DNA of 32,644 bases. Source: Planctomycetota bacterium (lineage in GTDB: Bacteria > Planctomycetota > UBA11346). Position numbers and translations under genes: made by a program. The stretch spans positions 1 to 32,644 of the forward strand of contig JAQIBG010000069.1 of the NCBI GenBank assembly GCA_027859175.1, written 5' to 3'. The notes under the pieces were generated by a model. It saw nothing but the letters and a program-made list of their open reading frames with translations. It was not told the DNA's origin and searched no databases. The first letter of the stretch is position 1, and each line of letters begins with the position of its first letter. Shown here piece by piece: positions 24,462 through 32,644 of this stretch.

Positions 24462-25961
24462 CTACCCACTCAGCCACCACCCGAGCGCCATCGCAGCAAC
24501 GGCAGCGCCACGTAGCAGCAGATCCACGCGATCGCGCAGCGGGATGAACAGGCAGGGCCAGGCGAACCACAGCCAGACTGGCGGCGGGGCGATGTCGGCC
24601 CACAGCGAAGCGGGTAGGCCTGCGGCGCGGTCGGCCACCCATACCAGCGACCCGAGGCCCAAGCTGGTCAGCGCCGCGAGACCCTCCCAAGGGCCATCGA
24701 GCCACAGGGTGCTGCACAGCACATAGGCCAGACCGGCCACCAGGGCCAAGGTCAGGGCCGGCGAGGCGACCACCGAGACAAGCGCGCCATAGATCTGGAT
24801 CTCGTGAAAGTGCAGGGCGATCACCGGTAACACCGCCAAGCTGGCGGCCACGCCTACCGCCAAACCATCGCAGGCACCGCGCGTCAGCGCCAGCAATCCG
24901 CGCCAGGCAACACGATCGAGCGGCCAGGGCCGCAGGGGCAGGTAGCGCCGGCGCAGCGCCATCAGGTCGAGCCCCAAGGTGGCGATGCCAGCCACTGCCA
25001 CCACCGTGAGCTGAAACGAGGCCGTGGCCACTTCGGCCGGTGCCCACAAGACGAGGGCGATAACCGCCAAGCTAATCCCGGTTAAGCGATGGGCTCGGCG
25101 ACCGAGCAGGCGATGTGCGATAATCGCCACCGCCATAACCGCGGCACGCTGGGTGGGCAGGCTGCCACCGGTGAACCAGAGGTAGGCCATGGCCGCTGCG
25201 ATCGTCAACCATTGCCGCGCCAACCACGGCACCCCGGCCCAACTCGCCAGCACATAAATGCCACCCAGGGCCAAGCCGAGGTGCAAGCCGCTCACCGCCA
25301 ACATGTGCAGTAAACCAGCCTTGTGAAAGCTGTCGCGCTCGGGCGGCGCGCCGCGCCCCAGAATCAGGGCCCCGGCCAACTGTCGATGCGCGCCGAGGCG
25401 ATCGATGCTGCGCCACGCCCGGCCCTGGGCCCGTTGTTCGCGCGCAATACGCACCGTGAGCGTGGTCACGAGCAACTCCGGCCCGCGTTCACCCACCGTC
25501 CAGCGCCCAGCCACCTGCACCGCGTCGCCCGGCAGCACGGCCGGCAACAGGGGCGCCTTGCGGCAAAACACGCGATCCGGCGCCGGCGGCAAGGCCCCCT
25601 GCTGCACCTGTACCTGGCTCAACACAAAGCGCTGGTCATAGCGCCCCGGCCAAGCGCGATGCACCGTACCGGTCACCGCCACCAAACGCTCCGGGGTATC
25701 CACATCTAGCGGTGGCGGCGCCACCACCAAACCACACGCGGCGGCGGCACAAGCAATGCCGAGTCGCCGCAATACAGGCCACCGCACCCCAGGCCACAAC
25801 AGGGCCAGTGCGGCCAAGGCCACACCAAGCACCACAGCCCACCAGCGCCATTCGGCAGCAAGCGGCCATCCGAGCGCACCCACCACCAGACCCGTCGCCA
25901 GCCACGGCAGCCACGGCCGTGCTGGCGGCACCTGCACGGAGCCAAGGTCTACATCGGGCAT
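24462..25961 (-). CDS. comEC: ComEC/Rec2-family DNA uptake channel protein
   Basis: The 499-residue inner-membrane protein belongs to the ComEC/Rec2 family, which moves single-stranded DNA into the cytoplasm during natural transformation. An N-terminal pair of hydrophobic helices is followed by the soluble DUF4131/OB-like region (VTGTVHRAWPGRYDQRFVLS). The competence domain then contains the hallmark HMLAVSGLHLGLALGG (about residues 217-232) and about eight more helices. The C-terminal metallo-beta-lactamase domain found in many ComEC proteins (usual total 700-800 residues) is absent. The frame simply stops after the membrane domain, as in some shorter family members. No Shine-Dalgarno was seen. 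Pseudopilin genes elsewhere in the window could belong to the same uptake process, which is an inference. Confidence 0.88.
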   Translation of the reverse strand: MPDVDLGSVQVPPARPWLPWLATGLVVGALGWPLAAEWRWWAVVLGVALAALALLWPGVRWPVLRRLGIACAAAACGLVVAPPPLDVDTPERLVAVTGTVHRAWPGRYDQRFVLSQVQVQQGALPPAPDRVFCRKAPLLPAVLPGDAVQVAGRWTVGERGPELLVTTLTVRIAREQRAQGRAWRSIDRLGAHRQLAGALILGRGAPPERDSFHKAGLLHMLAVSGLHLGLALGGIYVLASWAGVPWLARQWLTIAAAMAYLWFTGGSLPTQRAAVMAVAIIAHRLLGRRAHRLTGISLAVIALVLWAPAEVATASFQLTVVAVAGIATLGLDLMALRRRYLPLRPWPLDRVAWRGLLALTRGACDGLAVGVAASLAVLPVIALHFHEIQIYGALVSVVASPALTLALVAGLAYVLCSTLWLDGPWEGLAALTSLGLGSLVWVADRAAGLPASLWADIAPPPVWLWFAWPCLFIPLRDRVDLLLRGAAVAAMALGWWLSG

Positions 25962-26028
25962 GAACGCAGTCTGTGATCACCCTAGCAGGGCTCAAGACTA
26001 GGCGCCACGCCAGCCCCAACCGATGCGT

Positions 26029-28632
26029 CTACTGCGCCGCGCTAATCAGCTCCGCGCACTGACGGCGTAGGGCGTGGATCGCCCAGGGGTCGACCGCAAA
26101 GCGATCAGTTCCGGCGTCGTTGGCATTGCGGGTTTCGCGCGTGGCGCTGAGGTCGATGAACTGCGCCACATACGCGAGCAGATCCGTCTCAGACCAACCC
26201 CGCTTCTGCTGCAACAGGCGCAAGTAGGCCAGATCTTGCTCGGCGCGCATATACGCCAGCAGCCGCAACGACGGACGAATGGTTGCGCCGTCAAAAATGA
26301 ACAGGCCCAGTTGGTCGGCCTCGCGCAGGGCACGGCCATCGCGGTTGATGGTTTGCCACGGCACCACGCCGGTGGCGCCGCTGAGCCCAGACCACAGCAC
26401 CCAAGCCGCCGTCTCGCGATTGCTGGTGCCAACGGCGTTGCTGGTGCCATAGGTCCACATGGAGGTCCCATGGATGACGCGGCGATCGTGCAGCAAGCGC
26501 GGATGGTCGCGCAGCGAGCCGCTATTCACCACCCACAGGGCATCGCGCCCGGGCAACTGACCGCGGGTATATTCGGGGCGTGAGATATCGATCCGATAGC
26601 GCAACTCCGGCGTGTGGCGGCGTTGCGCACGCGCCACTAAGTCTTGATAAAAGGCAAGGGCTCGAAAATCCCAATAGGTCACCGGCTCGTCGAGGATCCA
26701 CGGCGCCTTGTTGGGGTCGTCGAGCTTGCCCTTGTTGTTGCAATAAATTTGAAAACCAGCCGCATCCCAACCGTGCTCACCGGCAAGACGGTCGAAGTCT
26801 TCCAGCACCGCTACAAAGGTGTCGGCGTAGCGCTGGTCATCGAAGGCGGCATACGCGTCAGGATTGCCATTGAAGAACTGTCGCACCTTCAACGGCCAGC
26901 TCTCGTGGAAGCTCAGGTAAAAACCCGGAATCGGAATCGCGCCACGCTGTGACTCGGCGAATGCCTGGCCCGTCAAAACCGGATCGAAGGCGGCTACAAA
27001 GTCATCCCAATAGGCCGTGATGGCACCAGGCCTGATAGCATTGTAGCGATCTTCATTCATCCTGCGGCCCGTTGGCAAACGCATGTCCATAGTGGTTTGG
27101 CGCATGTCTGGCGCGCCTGATCGGTGTGAATAATGCACCAGGTTGACGTGCACGCGATGCGCCTGCGCCAAACACTGCAAGGCCTGGTACTGGGCCACCG
27201 AGTCGGGCAGGCCGTAGCCGTTCATTTCGCACCTGATCACCGGCTTGCGCGGCAGGGCAAAGGGATGGACGCTAATCGCAAGGCGGAGGGTTTCACCGCC
27301 CACCTGCACGGTGCCTACAATCTCAGTGCGCTGCTCGTCATACGGAATCGCCACGGTCATCACCGCTGCGTTGGACGCATCATCACAGACCATCGGCCCA
27401 GACAGCGCGATCATCGGATCGCCAATACGACGCTCGCCACTCCGCACCGGCGCGAGTCGATACCACTGCGGCGTGAGCCCAGGCAAATCGGCAGCAATCG
27501 CAAGCGGCTCGGCGTGGCGTGGCACCAGCACCTGGAGTGCGAGAATCTCACCGCGCGCGCCGCTGAGGTACACCCCATCACCAGCGGTGATCGGGTTGAC
27601 CTCGCGGTAGCCCGGCGGCAACACACCAACTGCGGCGCCGGCGCTGTCATACAGATCCAAAGCCGGGATCACCGCAACCAGCGGCGGCTCCACGTGCACC
27701 CGTGACCCAAGCGCTGGCGGCGCCGGCAGCTGCGCTGGGCTCGGAATCGTAACCGCCAACTCAACCGCGGCCGAGGCCTCGCCCAAGCGATTCAGGCACC
27801 GCAGGCTGAGCGTGGCCGGGCCAGGCGCCAAGGCGAGATCGCGCACCAAGATAAGCTGTTCGCCGGCACCCGGCCGCACCGGCGGGCAATTCCACGCCGG
27901 CACCGGGCTGCCGTTAACGCTGAGTTGGTAAGCGAAGCCCACGTCAGGTGGCGTGCAGTACAGGCGCAGGTCGTCAACCCCCTCCGCCTGCCACCGCAGC
28001 TTGGTCGGCGCCTGAGGTGGCGGCGACGGGGTGCCACCGGTTTCAACCAGCAGGTAGGGCTCACTGGCCCGGCTCTCGCGGCTGTGAATAGTGGGGTTGC
28101 GGCTGTAGTCGGCGTCCCATTCGTGAATGCTGATCCCGTGGCTCAAGGCCAACGCACGCGCGTACACGAGATCGGGGTCGATCTCCCAGCGATACCAGCC
28201 GTCCACTATCTCGCTACGTGCTTGGCAACGCCACGCGTACCAATGCCCACCCCCCATCACGGGAAAGCGCAGGCCAGCAACACCCCAGCCGTCGATGCCA
28301 CGCCCGGCCGTGAAGTACGACGAAGTCAGTTCATCCCACGGGCACGCAATGCTGGCCACGGTCACGCCGGCCACGGCGTGATCTGCTTGCCGAGCGTACA
28401 GCCAAGCGCGCTTGATGTGAGCACCGCGCAGGGGCGCCGGGTCGAAATCCATCGCCACCAGGTGCTGATTGCCTTTGATGCGAATCCGCTGCTTGGCGCC
28501 GGCATTGAGATGCCGTTCGCCTTTATAGTCGACAATCGAGTTGTCGGCGCTGATCGGCAGGCGCAACTCAGCGGCGCCAAGGGAGACAGCAAGCAGCACC
28601 AGCAGCGGTGCCAGCAGACAGTATCGGTTCAT
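26029..28632 (-). CDS. Secreted glycoside-hydrolase-like protein (DUF4091-type C-terminus)
   Basis: The 867-residue product has a signal peptide (NRYCLLAPLLVLLAVSLGAA). The N-terminal domain (about residues 20-215) resembles DNRLRE/CBM-like modules of large secreted proteins, with HLVAMDFDPAPLRGAHIKRA and FTAGRGIDGW. Two beta-sandwich segments follow. The C-terminal half looks like a barrel of the DUF4091 or glycoside-hydrolase-like kind (MNGYGLPDSVAQYQALQCLA, PGFYLSFHESWPLK, MWTYGTSNAVGTSN, AAWVLWSGLSGATGVVPWQT). Such proteins are common in PVC bacteria and are thought to act on polysaccharides. Catalytic residues could not be named. The start at 28632 places the signal peptide correctly. 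Earlier in-frame codons lie in repetitive DNA. Confidence 0.72.
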   Translation of the reverse strand: MNRYCLLAPLLVLLAVSLGAAELRLPISADNSIVDYKGERHLNAGAKQRIRIKGNQHLVAMDFDPAPLRGAHIKRAWLYARQADHAVAGVTVASIACPWDELTSSYFTAGRGIDGWGVAGLRFPVMGGGHWYAWRCQARSEIVDGWYRWEIDPDLVYARALALSHGISIHEWDADYSRNPTIHSRESRASEPYLLVETGGTPSPPPQAPTKLRWQAEGVDDLRLYCTPPDVGFAYQLSVNGSPVPAWNCPPVRPGAGEQLILVRDLALAPGPATLSLRCLNRLGEASAAVELAVTIPSPAQLPAPPALGSRVHVEPPLVAVIPALDLYDSAGAAVGVLPPGYREVNPITAGDGVYLSGARGEILALQVLVPRHAEPLAIAADLPGLTPQWYRLAPVRSGERRIGDPMIALSGPMVCDDASNAAVMTVAIPYDEQRTEIVGTVQVGGETLRLAISVHPFALPRKPVIRCEMNGYGLPDSVAQYQALQCLAQAHRVHVNLVHYSHRSGAPDMRQTTMDMRLPTGRRMNEDRYNAIRPGAITAYWDDFVAAFDPVLTGQAFAESQRGAIPIPGFYLSFHESWPLKVRQFFNGNPDAYAAFDDQRYADTFVAVLEDFDRLAGEHGWDAAGFQIYCNNKGKLDDPNKAPWILDEPVTYWDFRALAFYQDLVARAQRRHTPELRYRIDISRPEYTRGQLPGRDALWVVNSGSLRDHPRLLHDRRVIHGTSMWTYGTSNAVGTSNRETAAWVLWSGLSGATGVVPWQTINRDGRALREADQLGLFIFDGATIRPSLRLLAYMRAEQDLAYLRLLQQKRGWSETDLLAYVAQFIDLSATRETRNANDAGTDRFAVDPWAIHALRRQCAELISAAQ

Positions 28633-28686
28633 AGCGCCATTGGACGCCATCGGCACTCGGCCACAACGCCGATGACGCGCAACCCA

Positions 28687-28981
28687 CATCGCGGGCTGAC
28701 CCGTGGCGTGGGCTTCAGCCCGCGATTCCGGCCGGACACACGGCGGCTGACGGTCTGAAAGCAACCGATGACGTCGGCACTCAATGACAACACGACTCTG
28801 GGGGAATTGGACGCGCATCGCGGGCTGAAGCCCACGCCACGGATAGCTTCAGCACCTGATTCCGGCCGGACCTACGGCAGCTGACGGTCAGCAGGCAACC
28901 GATGGTGATGGTGTCGGCACACAGTGACAGCACGTCTTGAGGGGATCAGCGCACATCGCGGGCTGCAGCCCACGCCACGGA

Positions 28982-28983
<2 letters not shown>
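28687..28983. repeat. 134-bp imperfect tandem repeat with REP-like palindrome
   Basis: The 349-bp gap between purB and the glycosidase-like gene has no gene. Two imperfect copies, 28724-28857 and 28858-28983, each begin GATTCCGGCCGGAC and end with CATCGCGGGCTG[A/C]AGCCCACG followed by CCACGGAT (28816-28844 and 28954-28982). A third, inverted palindrome copy lies at 28701-28726. There, ATCGCGGGCTGA (28688-28699) pairs with TCAGCCCGCGAT (28715-28726). A partial upstream copy is seen from about 28650. The last copy runs into the purB stop codon. Confidence 0.8.
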
Positions 28984-30415
<1,432 letters not shown>

Positions 30416-30424
30416 TCGGGGCTC

Positions 30425-30583
30425 CTAGCAGGCTGGTGAAATACGGCCTGCAGGGGGTTGAAGGGGGATCGCAGACCCCCCTGGGTAAAGAGTCGCCTCA
30501 AAAAACCCTGGGAAATGGCGACTGCAGGGAGCCCAAGGTTTTGTTGAGGCTAGCAGGCTGGTGCATTTCAACAGCCTGCTAGT
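30425..30583. repeat. Structured repeat region between purB and the nitrilase gene
   Basis: CTAGCAGGCTGGTG occurs at 30425-30438 and again at 30550-30563. The second copy forms a perfect 11-bp hairpin with CAGCCTGCTAG (30572-30582). Inside lie further stems: AGGGGG/CCCCCT (30462-30467 with 30477-30482) and GTCGCC/GGCGAC (30492-30497 with 30517-30522). No gene is present. The left edge supplies the purB Shine-Dalgarno, so the region may be part of the purB leader. Confidence 0.6.
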
Positions 30584-30674
30584 CAAGGCGAAGCGGGGAG
30601 CATGGGCCTTGCTGCGCCAAGGCAACCGCGCCTCCTGGCTGGACCTTGCCCACCGCAGCGCGTATACCGAGACC

Positions 30675-31490
30675 GTGCCTGAACCGATCCAAGTTAGCTG
30701 CCTCGCCTTTTCTGCCAGCGCCGACATGCGGGCCAATGCCACCCGCATCGACGCCGCCATCCTCGAAGCCGCCGCTTCGGGCAGCCGTTTGCTGCTCACG
30801 CCCGAATGCGCGCTGGTTGGATATCCTGGCGTCAGCCGGGTCGACCTGGATCAAGTTGACTGGCGCGCCGTGGCCAGCCTGGAAGACCAGCTCGCCGAAC
30901 GCGCCAACGAGGCCGGCATCGTTCTGGTGCTTGGAACCGTGTCTTTGCACGACGGTAGGCCCACCAATGACGCCCTGGTGTGCGGCGCCGTGCCGCACGA
31001 ACAACGCTACCTCAAGCGCTGCCTGACCCCGCTCGACCGCGAGCATTTCATCCCGGGCTACGAGGGCATCGTGTTTGAGATCCTCGGCTGGCGCTTCGGC
31101 CTGACGATCTGCTTCGACCTACGCTTCCCCACTGTGTGGGCTGACCTCGCCCTGGGCGACGCCGATGCCTTCCTCTCAATCGCTCACATGTCTGGCGGTG
31201 ACGTGGATCCTGGCTGCAAGGCCAGCGTGATCCCCGCGCATTACGCGAGCCGCGCCGCCGAATGGGCCACCCCCCTGCTCATGTGCAACACCGCCGACGA
31301 CGAGCGCTGGGTCGACACCGGCCTGTGGGACGCACGCGGGATCTGCGTTGCCAGCCGCGGCGAAGGCTTGATCCAAATGACGCTCGAGCCACGTGAAACG
31401 CATGATCCCTGGTACGAACAGATCCGCGATGAACAGCTGCGCCTATGGCGCAACCGGCTGCGCTCGGTCCGTATGTCGGGCGAGTGGTAG
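30675..31490 (+). CDS. Carbon-nitrogen hydrolase (nitrilase superfamily amidase)
   Basis: The 271-residue protein shows the nitrilase-superfamily triad: Glu44 in LLTPECALVGYPG, Lys114 in RYLKRCLTP and Cys146 in LTICFDLRFP. Such enzymes hydrolyse amides or nitriles, and the branch with ICFDLRFP is mostly amidase or omega-amidase. The GTG start at 30675 begins just before the first core strand (EPIQVSCLAFS), as the family requires. A longer ATG-initiated frame from 30561 would translate repeat DNA and adds 38 residues without family similarity. TATACC (30663-30668) lies six bases before the GTG, hinting again at a leaderless message, though without a good -35. The substrate is unknown. Confidence 0.85.
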   Translation: MPEPIQVSCLAFSASADMRANATRIDAAILEAAASGSRLLLTPECALVGYPGVSRVDLDQVDWRAVASLEDQLAERANEAGIVLVLGTVSLHDGRPTNDALVCGAVPHEQRYLKRCLTPLDREHFIPGYEGIVFEILGWRFGLTICFDLRFPTVWADLALGDADAFLSIAHMSGGDVDPGCKASVIPAHYASRAAEWATPLLMCNTADDERWVDTGLWDARGICVASRGEGLIQMTLEPRETHDPWYEQIRDEQLRLWRNRLRSVRMSGEW

Positions 31491-31555
31491 CAGCGGGAGT
31501 TTGTCGATACCGTCGATCAAGGGCTCACAACGCACCGAGTCCAATGACGCATAAA

Positions 31556-31584
31556 GGCGCGCCACCCCGGAGGGGCGGCGCGCC
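31556..31584 (-). terminator. Hairpin between the convergent nitrilase and bacilliredoxin genes
   Basis: GGCGCGCC (31556-31563) pairs with GGCGCGCC (31577-31584), and CCCC/GGGG pairs lie inside. On the minus strand it is followed by TTTAT. That makes it a moderate terminator for the bacilliredoxin gene, and it may also block plus-strand transcripts. Confidence 0.6.
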
Positions 31585-31644
31585 AAGAACTCGAAACGCA
31601 CAACTCGAAACCTTGCGTCCCAAAGGGGCGCAGCAACTACGCCC

Positions 31645-32061
31645 TCAGGCGCAGTGCTCCTTGAAAGCTTCGCCGAAAGCCTGAGCGATTTGCTCGGGGT
31701 AGGAGCCTTCAATCTGGTGGCGATGGATCATCCACACCACCTCACCGTCTTTGAATAAGGCAGCCGAGGGGCTTGAGGGCGGGAATCCAAGCATCAGCTC
31801 GCGGGCCTTGTCAACGGCCTCGCGATCAACGCCGGCAAACACGGTGCCGACCCGATCGGGACGAACGCCGGAGTCCTTCAGCGCAGCAACGAGGCCGGGG
31901 CGAGCGCCGCCAGCAGCGCAGCCACACACCGAGTTAACAAACACCAGGGCAGTGCCGTCGCTGCCAACGCAGCCTTCAACTGCATCGGGCGTGGTCAGGT
32001 CATCAACCCCGTTTCCTGTGAGTTCAGCGCGCATTGGTGCGGTCAGTTCGGGCGGATACAT
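31645..32061 (-). CDS. Bacilliredoxin (BrxA/BrxB, YphP/YqiW family)
   Basis: The 138-residue cytoplasmic protein belongs to the family that removes low-molecular-weight thiols, such as bacillithiol, from modified proteins. The active-site Cys46-Gly47-Cys48 lies in VNSVCGCAAGGARPG, the family hallmark. The opening YPPELTAPMRAELT and the later AGVDREAVDKARELMLGFPPSSPSAALFKDGE are also typical. Length matches the family. GGAAGGGG lies about six bases before the ATG, and a good promoter precedes it. The family is best known from Firmicutes but occurs in Bacteroidetes and some other phyla. Bacillithiol synthesis genes are not in the window, so the thiol it acts on is unknown. Confidence 0.92.
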   Translation of the reverse strand: MYPPELTAPMRAELTGNGVDDLTTPDAVEGCVGSDGTALVFVNSVCGCAAGGARPGLVAALKDSGVRPDRVGTVFAGVDREAVDKARELMLGFPPSSPSAALFKDGEVVWMIHRHQIEGSYPEQIAQAFGEAFKEHCA

Positions 32062-32094
32062 CGCGACCCCTTCCTAAAATAGGCTCGTGGAGGT

Positions 32095-32124
32095 CTTATA
32101 ATACGCGGGATTGCGCCCTGCCAA
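32095..32124 (-). promoter_or_regulatory. Promoter of the bacilliredoxin gene
   Basis: On the minus strand TTGGCA (complement of 32119-32124) is followed after 18 bp by TATAAG (complement of 32095-32100). TATTAT at a 15-bp spacing is an alternative -10. Five of six -35 bases match the sigma-70 consensus. The leader to the ATG at 32061 would be about 28 bases and contains the ribosome-binding site. Confidence 0.55.
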
Positions 32125-32133
32125 GCACCGTCA

Positions 32134-32176
32134 GCTTGGTCCACAAACGACCGACATAGGATGAATTGGACCAAGC
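32134..32176. promoter_or_regulatory. Perfect 10-bp inverted repeat, possible operator
   Basis: GCTTGGTCCA (32134-32143) and TGGACCAAGC (32167-32176) form a perfect inverted repeat with a 23-base spacer, in the divergent region between bacilliredoxin and histidine phosphatase. The right arm overlaps the proposed -35 of the rightward gene. It could bind a dimeric regulator or form a hairpin. No T-run follows, so a terminator is unlikely. Confidence 0.5.
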
Positions 32177-32194
32177 ACTCAGAGCCGTTAGACT
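32166..32194 (+). promoter_or_regulatory. Putative leaderless promoter of the histidine phosphatase gene
   Basis: TTGGAC (32166-32171), a 17-bp spacer and TAGACT (32189-32194) end six bases before GTG at 32201. The -10 region TTAGACTGTG is identical to that before the gene at 15821. Confidence 0.45.
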
Positions 32195-32200
32195 GTGCCT

Positions 32201-32644
32201 GTGGCTCTCCGCGTGTTACATTTCATACGACACGGTCAATACCACGTGCACCGGCACCATCCGGAGCACGGGCACCTGACTGATATTGGTCGTCAACAGG
32301 CCCAAACACTCGGCGCCACCTACAAAGATTTTCCGGCCTCCGTGCTACATGTCTCCACCCTGCCACGGGCAATGCAGACCGCTGAGCCGATCACCGATGC
32401 CATCCCGGAAGCCGCACGCCGCAACAGCCACCTGCTGCGCGAGATGATCCCAGCCGCCACCCGCGAGCATGTACGCAGCATGCGGGCCTTCCGTGAGTTC
32501 CGGACCAACGAGATCCTGGCGATGCTCACCCTGGAGCCTGAACTGCGGCGCGCGGTTGATGCAGACTTCTCCGATCTCGCCGGGCTACCGGTGGAGCGAG
32601 AGCGTGGCTATAAGCTCGCCAACAAGCTGTATCGGCCGCCCCGC
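32201..32644 (+). CDS. Histidine phosphatase superfamily protein (3' end cut by window)
   Basis: An open frame of 148 codons starts at GTG 32201 and runs off the window. The N-terminus LRVLHFIRHGQYHVHRHH carries the RHG motif, whose histidine is phosphorylated during catalysis. LTDIGRQQAQTLG and the second motif STLPRAMQTAEPI follow in normal order, as in phosphoglycerate mutase-like and PGAM5-type phosphatases. The second catalytic histidine lies beyond the window end and cannot be checked. The GTG was chosen because it lies six bases after a -10-like TAGACT and places the RHG motif near residue 10, the usual position. No Shine-Dalgarno was seen. It is divergent from the bacilliredoxin gene. 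Its substrate, sugar phosphate or protein, is unknown. Confidence 0.82.
   Translation, partial: MALRVLHFIRHGQYHVHRHHPEHGHLTDIGRQQAQTLGATYKDFPASVLHVSTLPRAMQTAEPITDAIPEAARRNSHLLREMIPAATREHVRSMRAFREFRTNEILAMLTLEPELRRAVDADFSDLAGLPVERERGYKLANKLYRPPR

Noticed and set aside
30561-30674. ATG-initiated 38-residue extension of the nitrilase
   Set aside because: It would begin inside a hairpin repeat and adds residues without similarity. GTG at 30675 fits the family N-terminus.

Overview
The window reads as a high-GC chromosomal segment of a Gram-negative bacterium, most likely from the Planctomycetes-Verrucomicrobia-Lentisphaerae (PVC) group. This is an inference. It rests on a one-cluster sulfatase with its own AraC regulator, Hanks-type Ser/Thr kinases with C-terminal membrane anchors, a large secreted glycosidase-like protein, a eukaryote-like adenylosuccinate lyase, minor pseudopilins and a TolC/HlyD pair. 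No rRNA, tRNA, CRISPR array, transposase or phage gene was recognised.

Layout. 1-1278: tail of a PrcB-like gene overlapping rlmN. 1685-5670: four-gene operon of type IV pilin-like proteins plus a membrane-anchored HEAT-repeat protein. 5684-7998: AraC regulator divergent from a sulfatase. 8014-11030 (minus strand): terminator, a single-pass membrane protein of unknown function, panD and ribB (the latter with a degenerate RibA-like half). 11228-15643: an orphan terminator, a Fur-like operator, then a complete ferric-iron ABC transporter (binding protein, fused permease, ATPase) and a translationally coupled alpha/beta hydrolase. 15786-20324: a 1030-residue lipoprotein containing a TolC-like domain, then an HlyD-type adaptor. 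20598-23804 (minus strand): two transmembrane Ser/Thr kinases, the second with a LamG-like outer domain. 23939-25961: small lipoprotein and ComEC. 26029-30415 (minus strand): secreted glycosidase-like protein and purB. 30675-32644: nitrilase-family amidohydrolase, bacilliredoxin, and a histidine phosphatase cut by the window end.

Intergenic DNA is unusually structured. Three elements of 150-221 bp (20361-20581, 21878-22027, 24264-24454) have inverted ends carrying tandem 7-8-mers. A fourth repeat region lies upstream of purB, and a 134-bp imperfect tandem repeat with a REP-like palindrome lies between purB and the glycosidase-like gene. Three genes lacking a Shine-Dalgarno site (15821, 23939, 32201) share the layout TTGnnn-N17-TAnnnT-N6/7-start codon, which suggests leaderless transcription.

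The most unusual protein-level signal is the lipoprotein at 15821-18913. It appears to join a propeller-like segment, a full two-repeat TolC-type domain and a C-terminal barrel-like domain, and it sits directly upstream of an HlyD adaptor with no inner-membrane pump in view.
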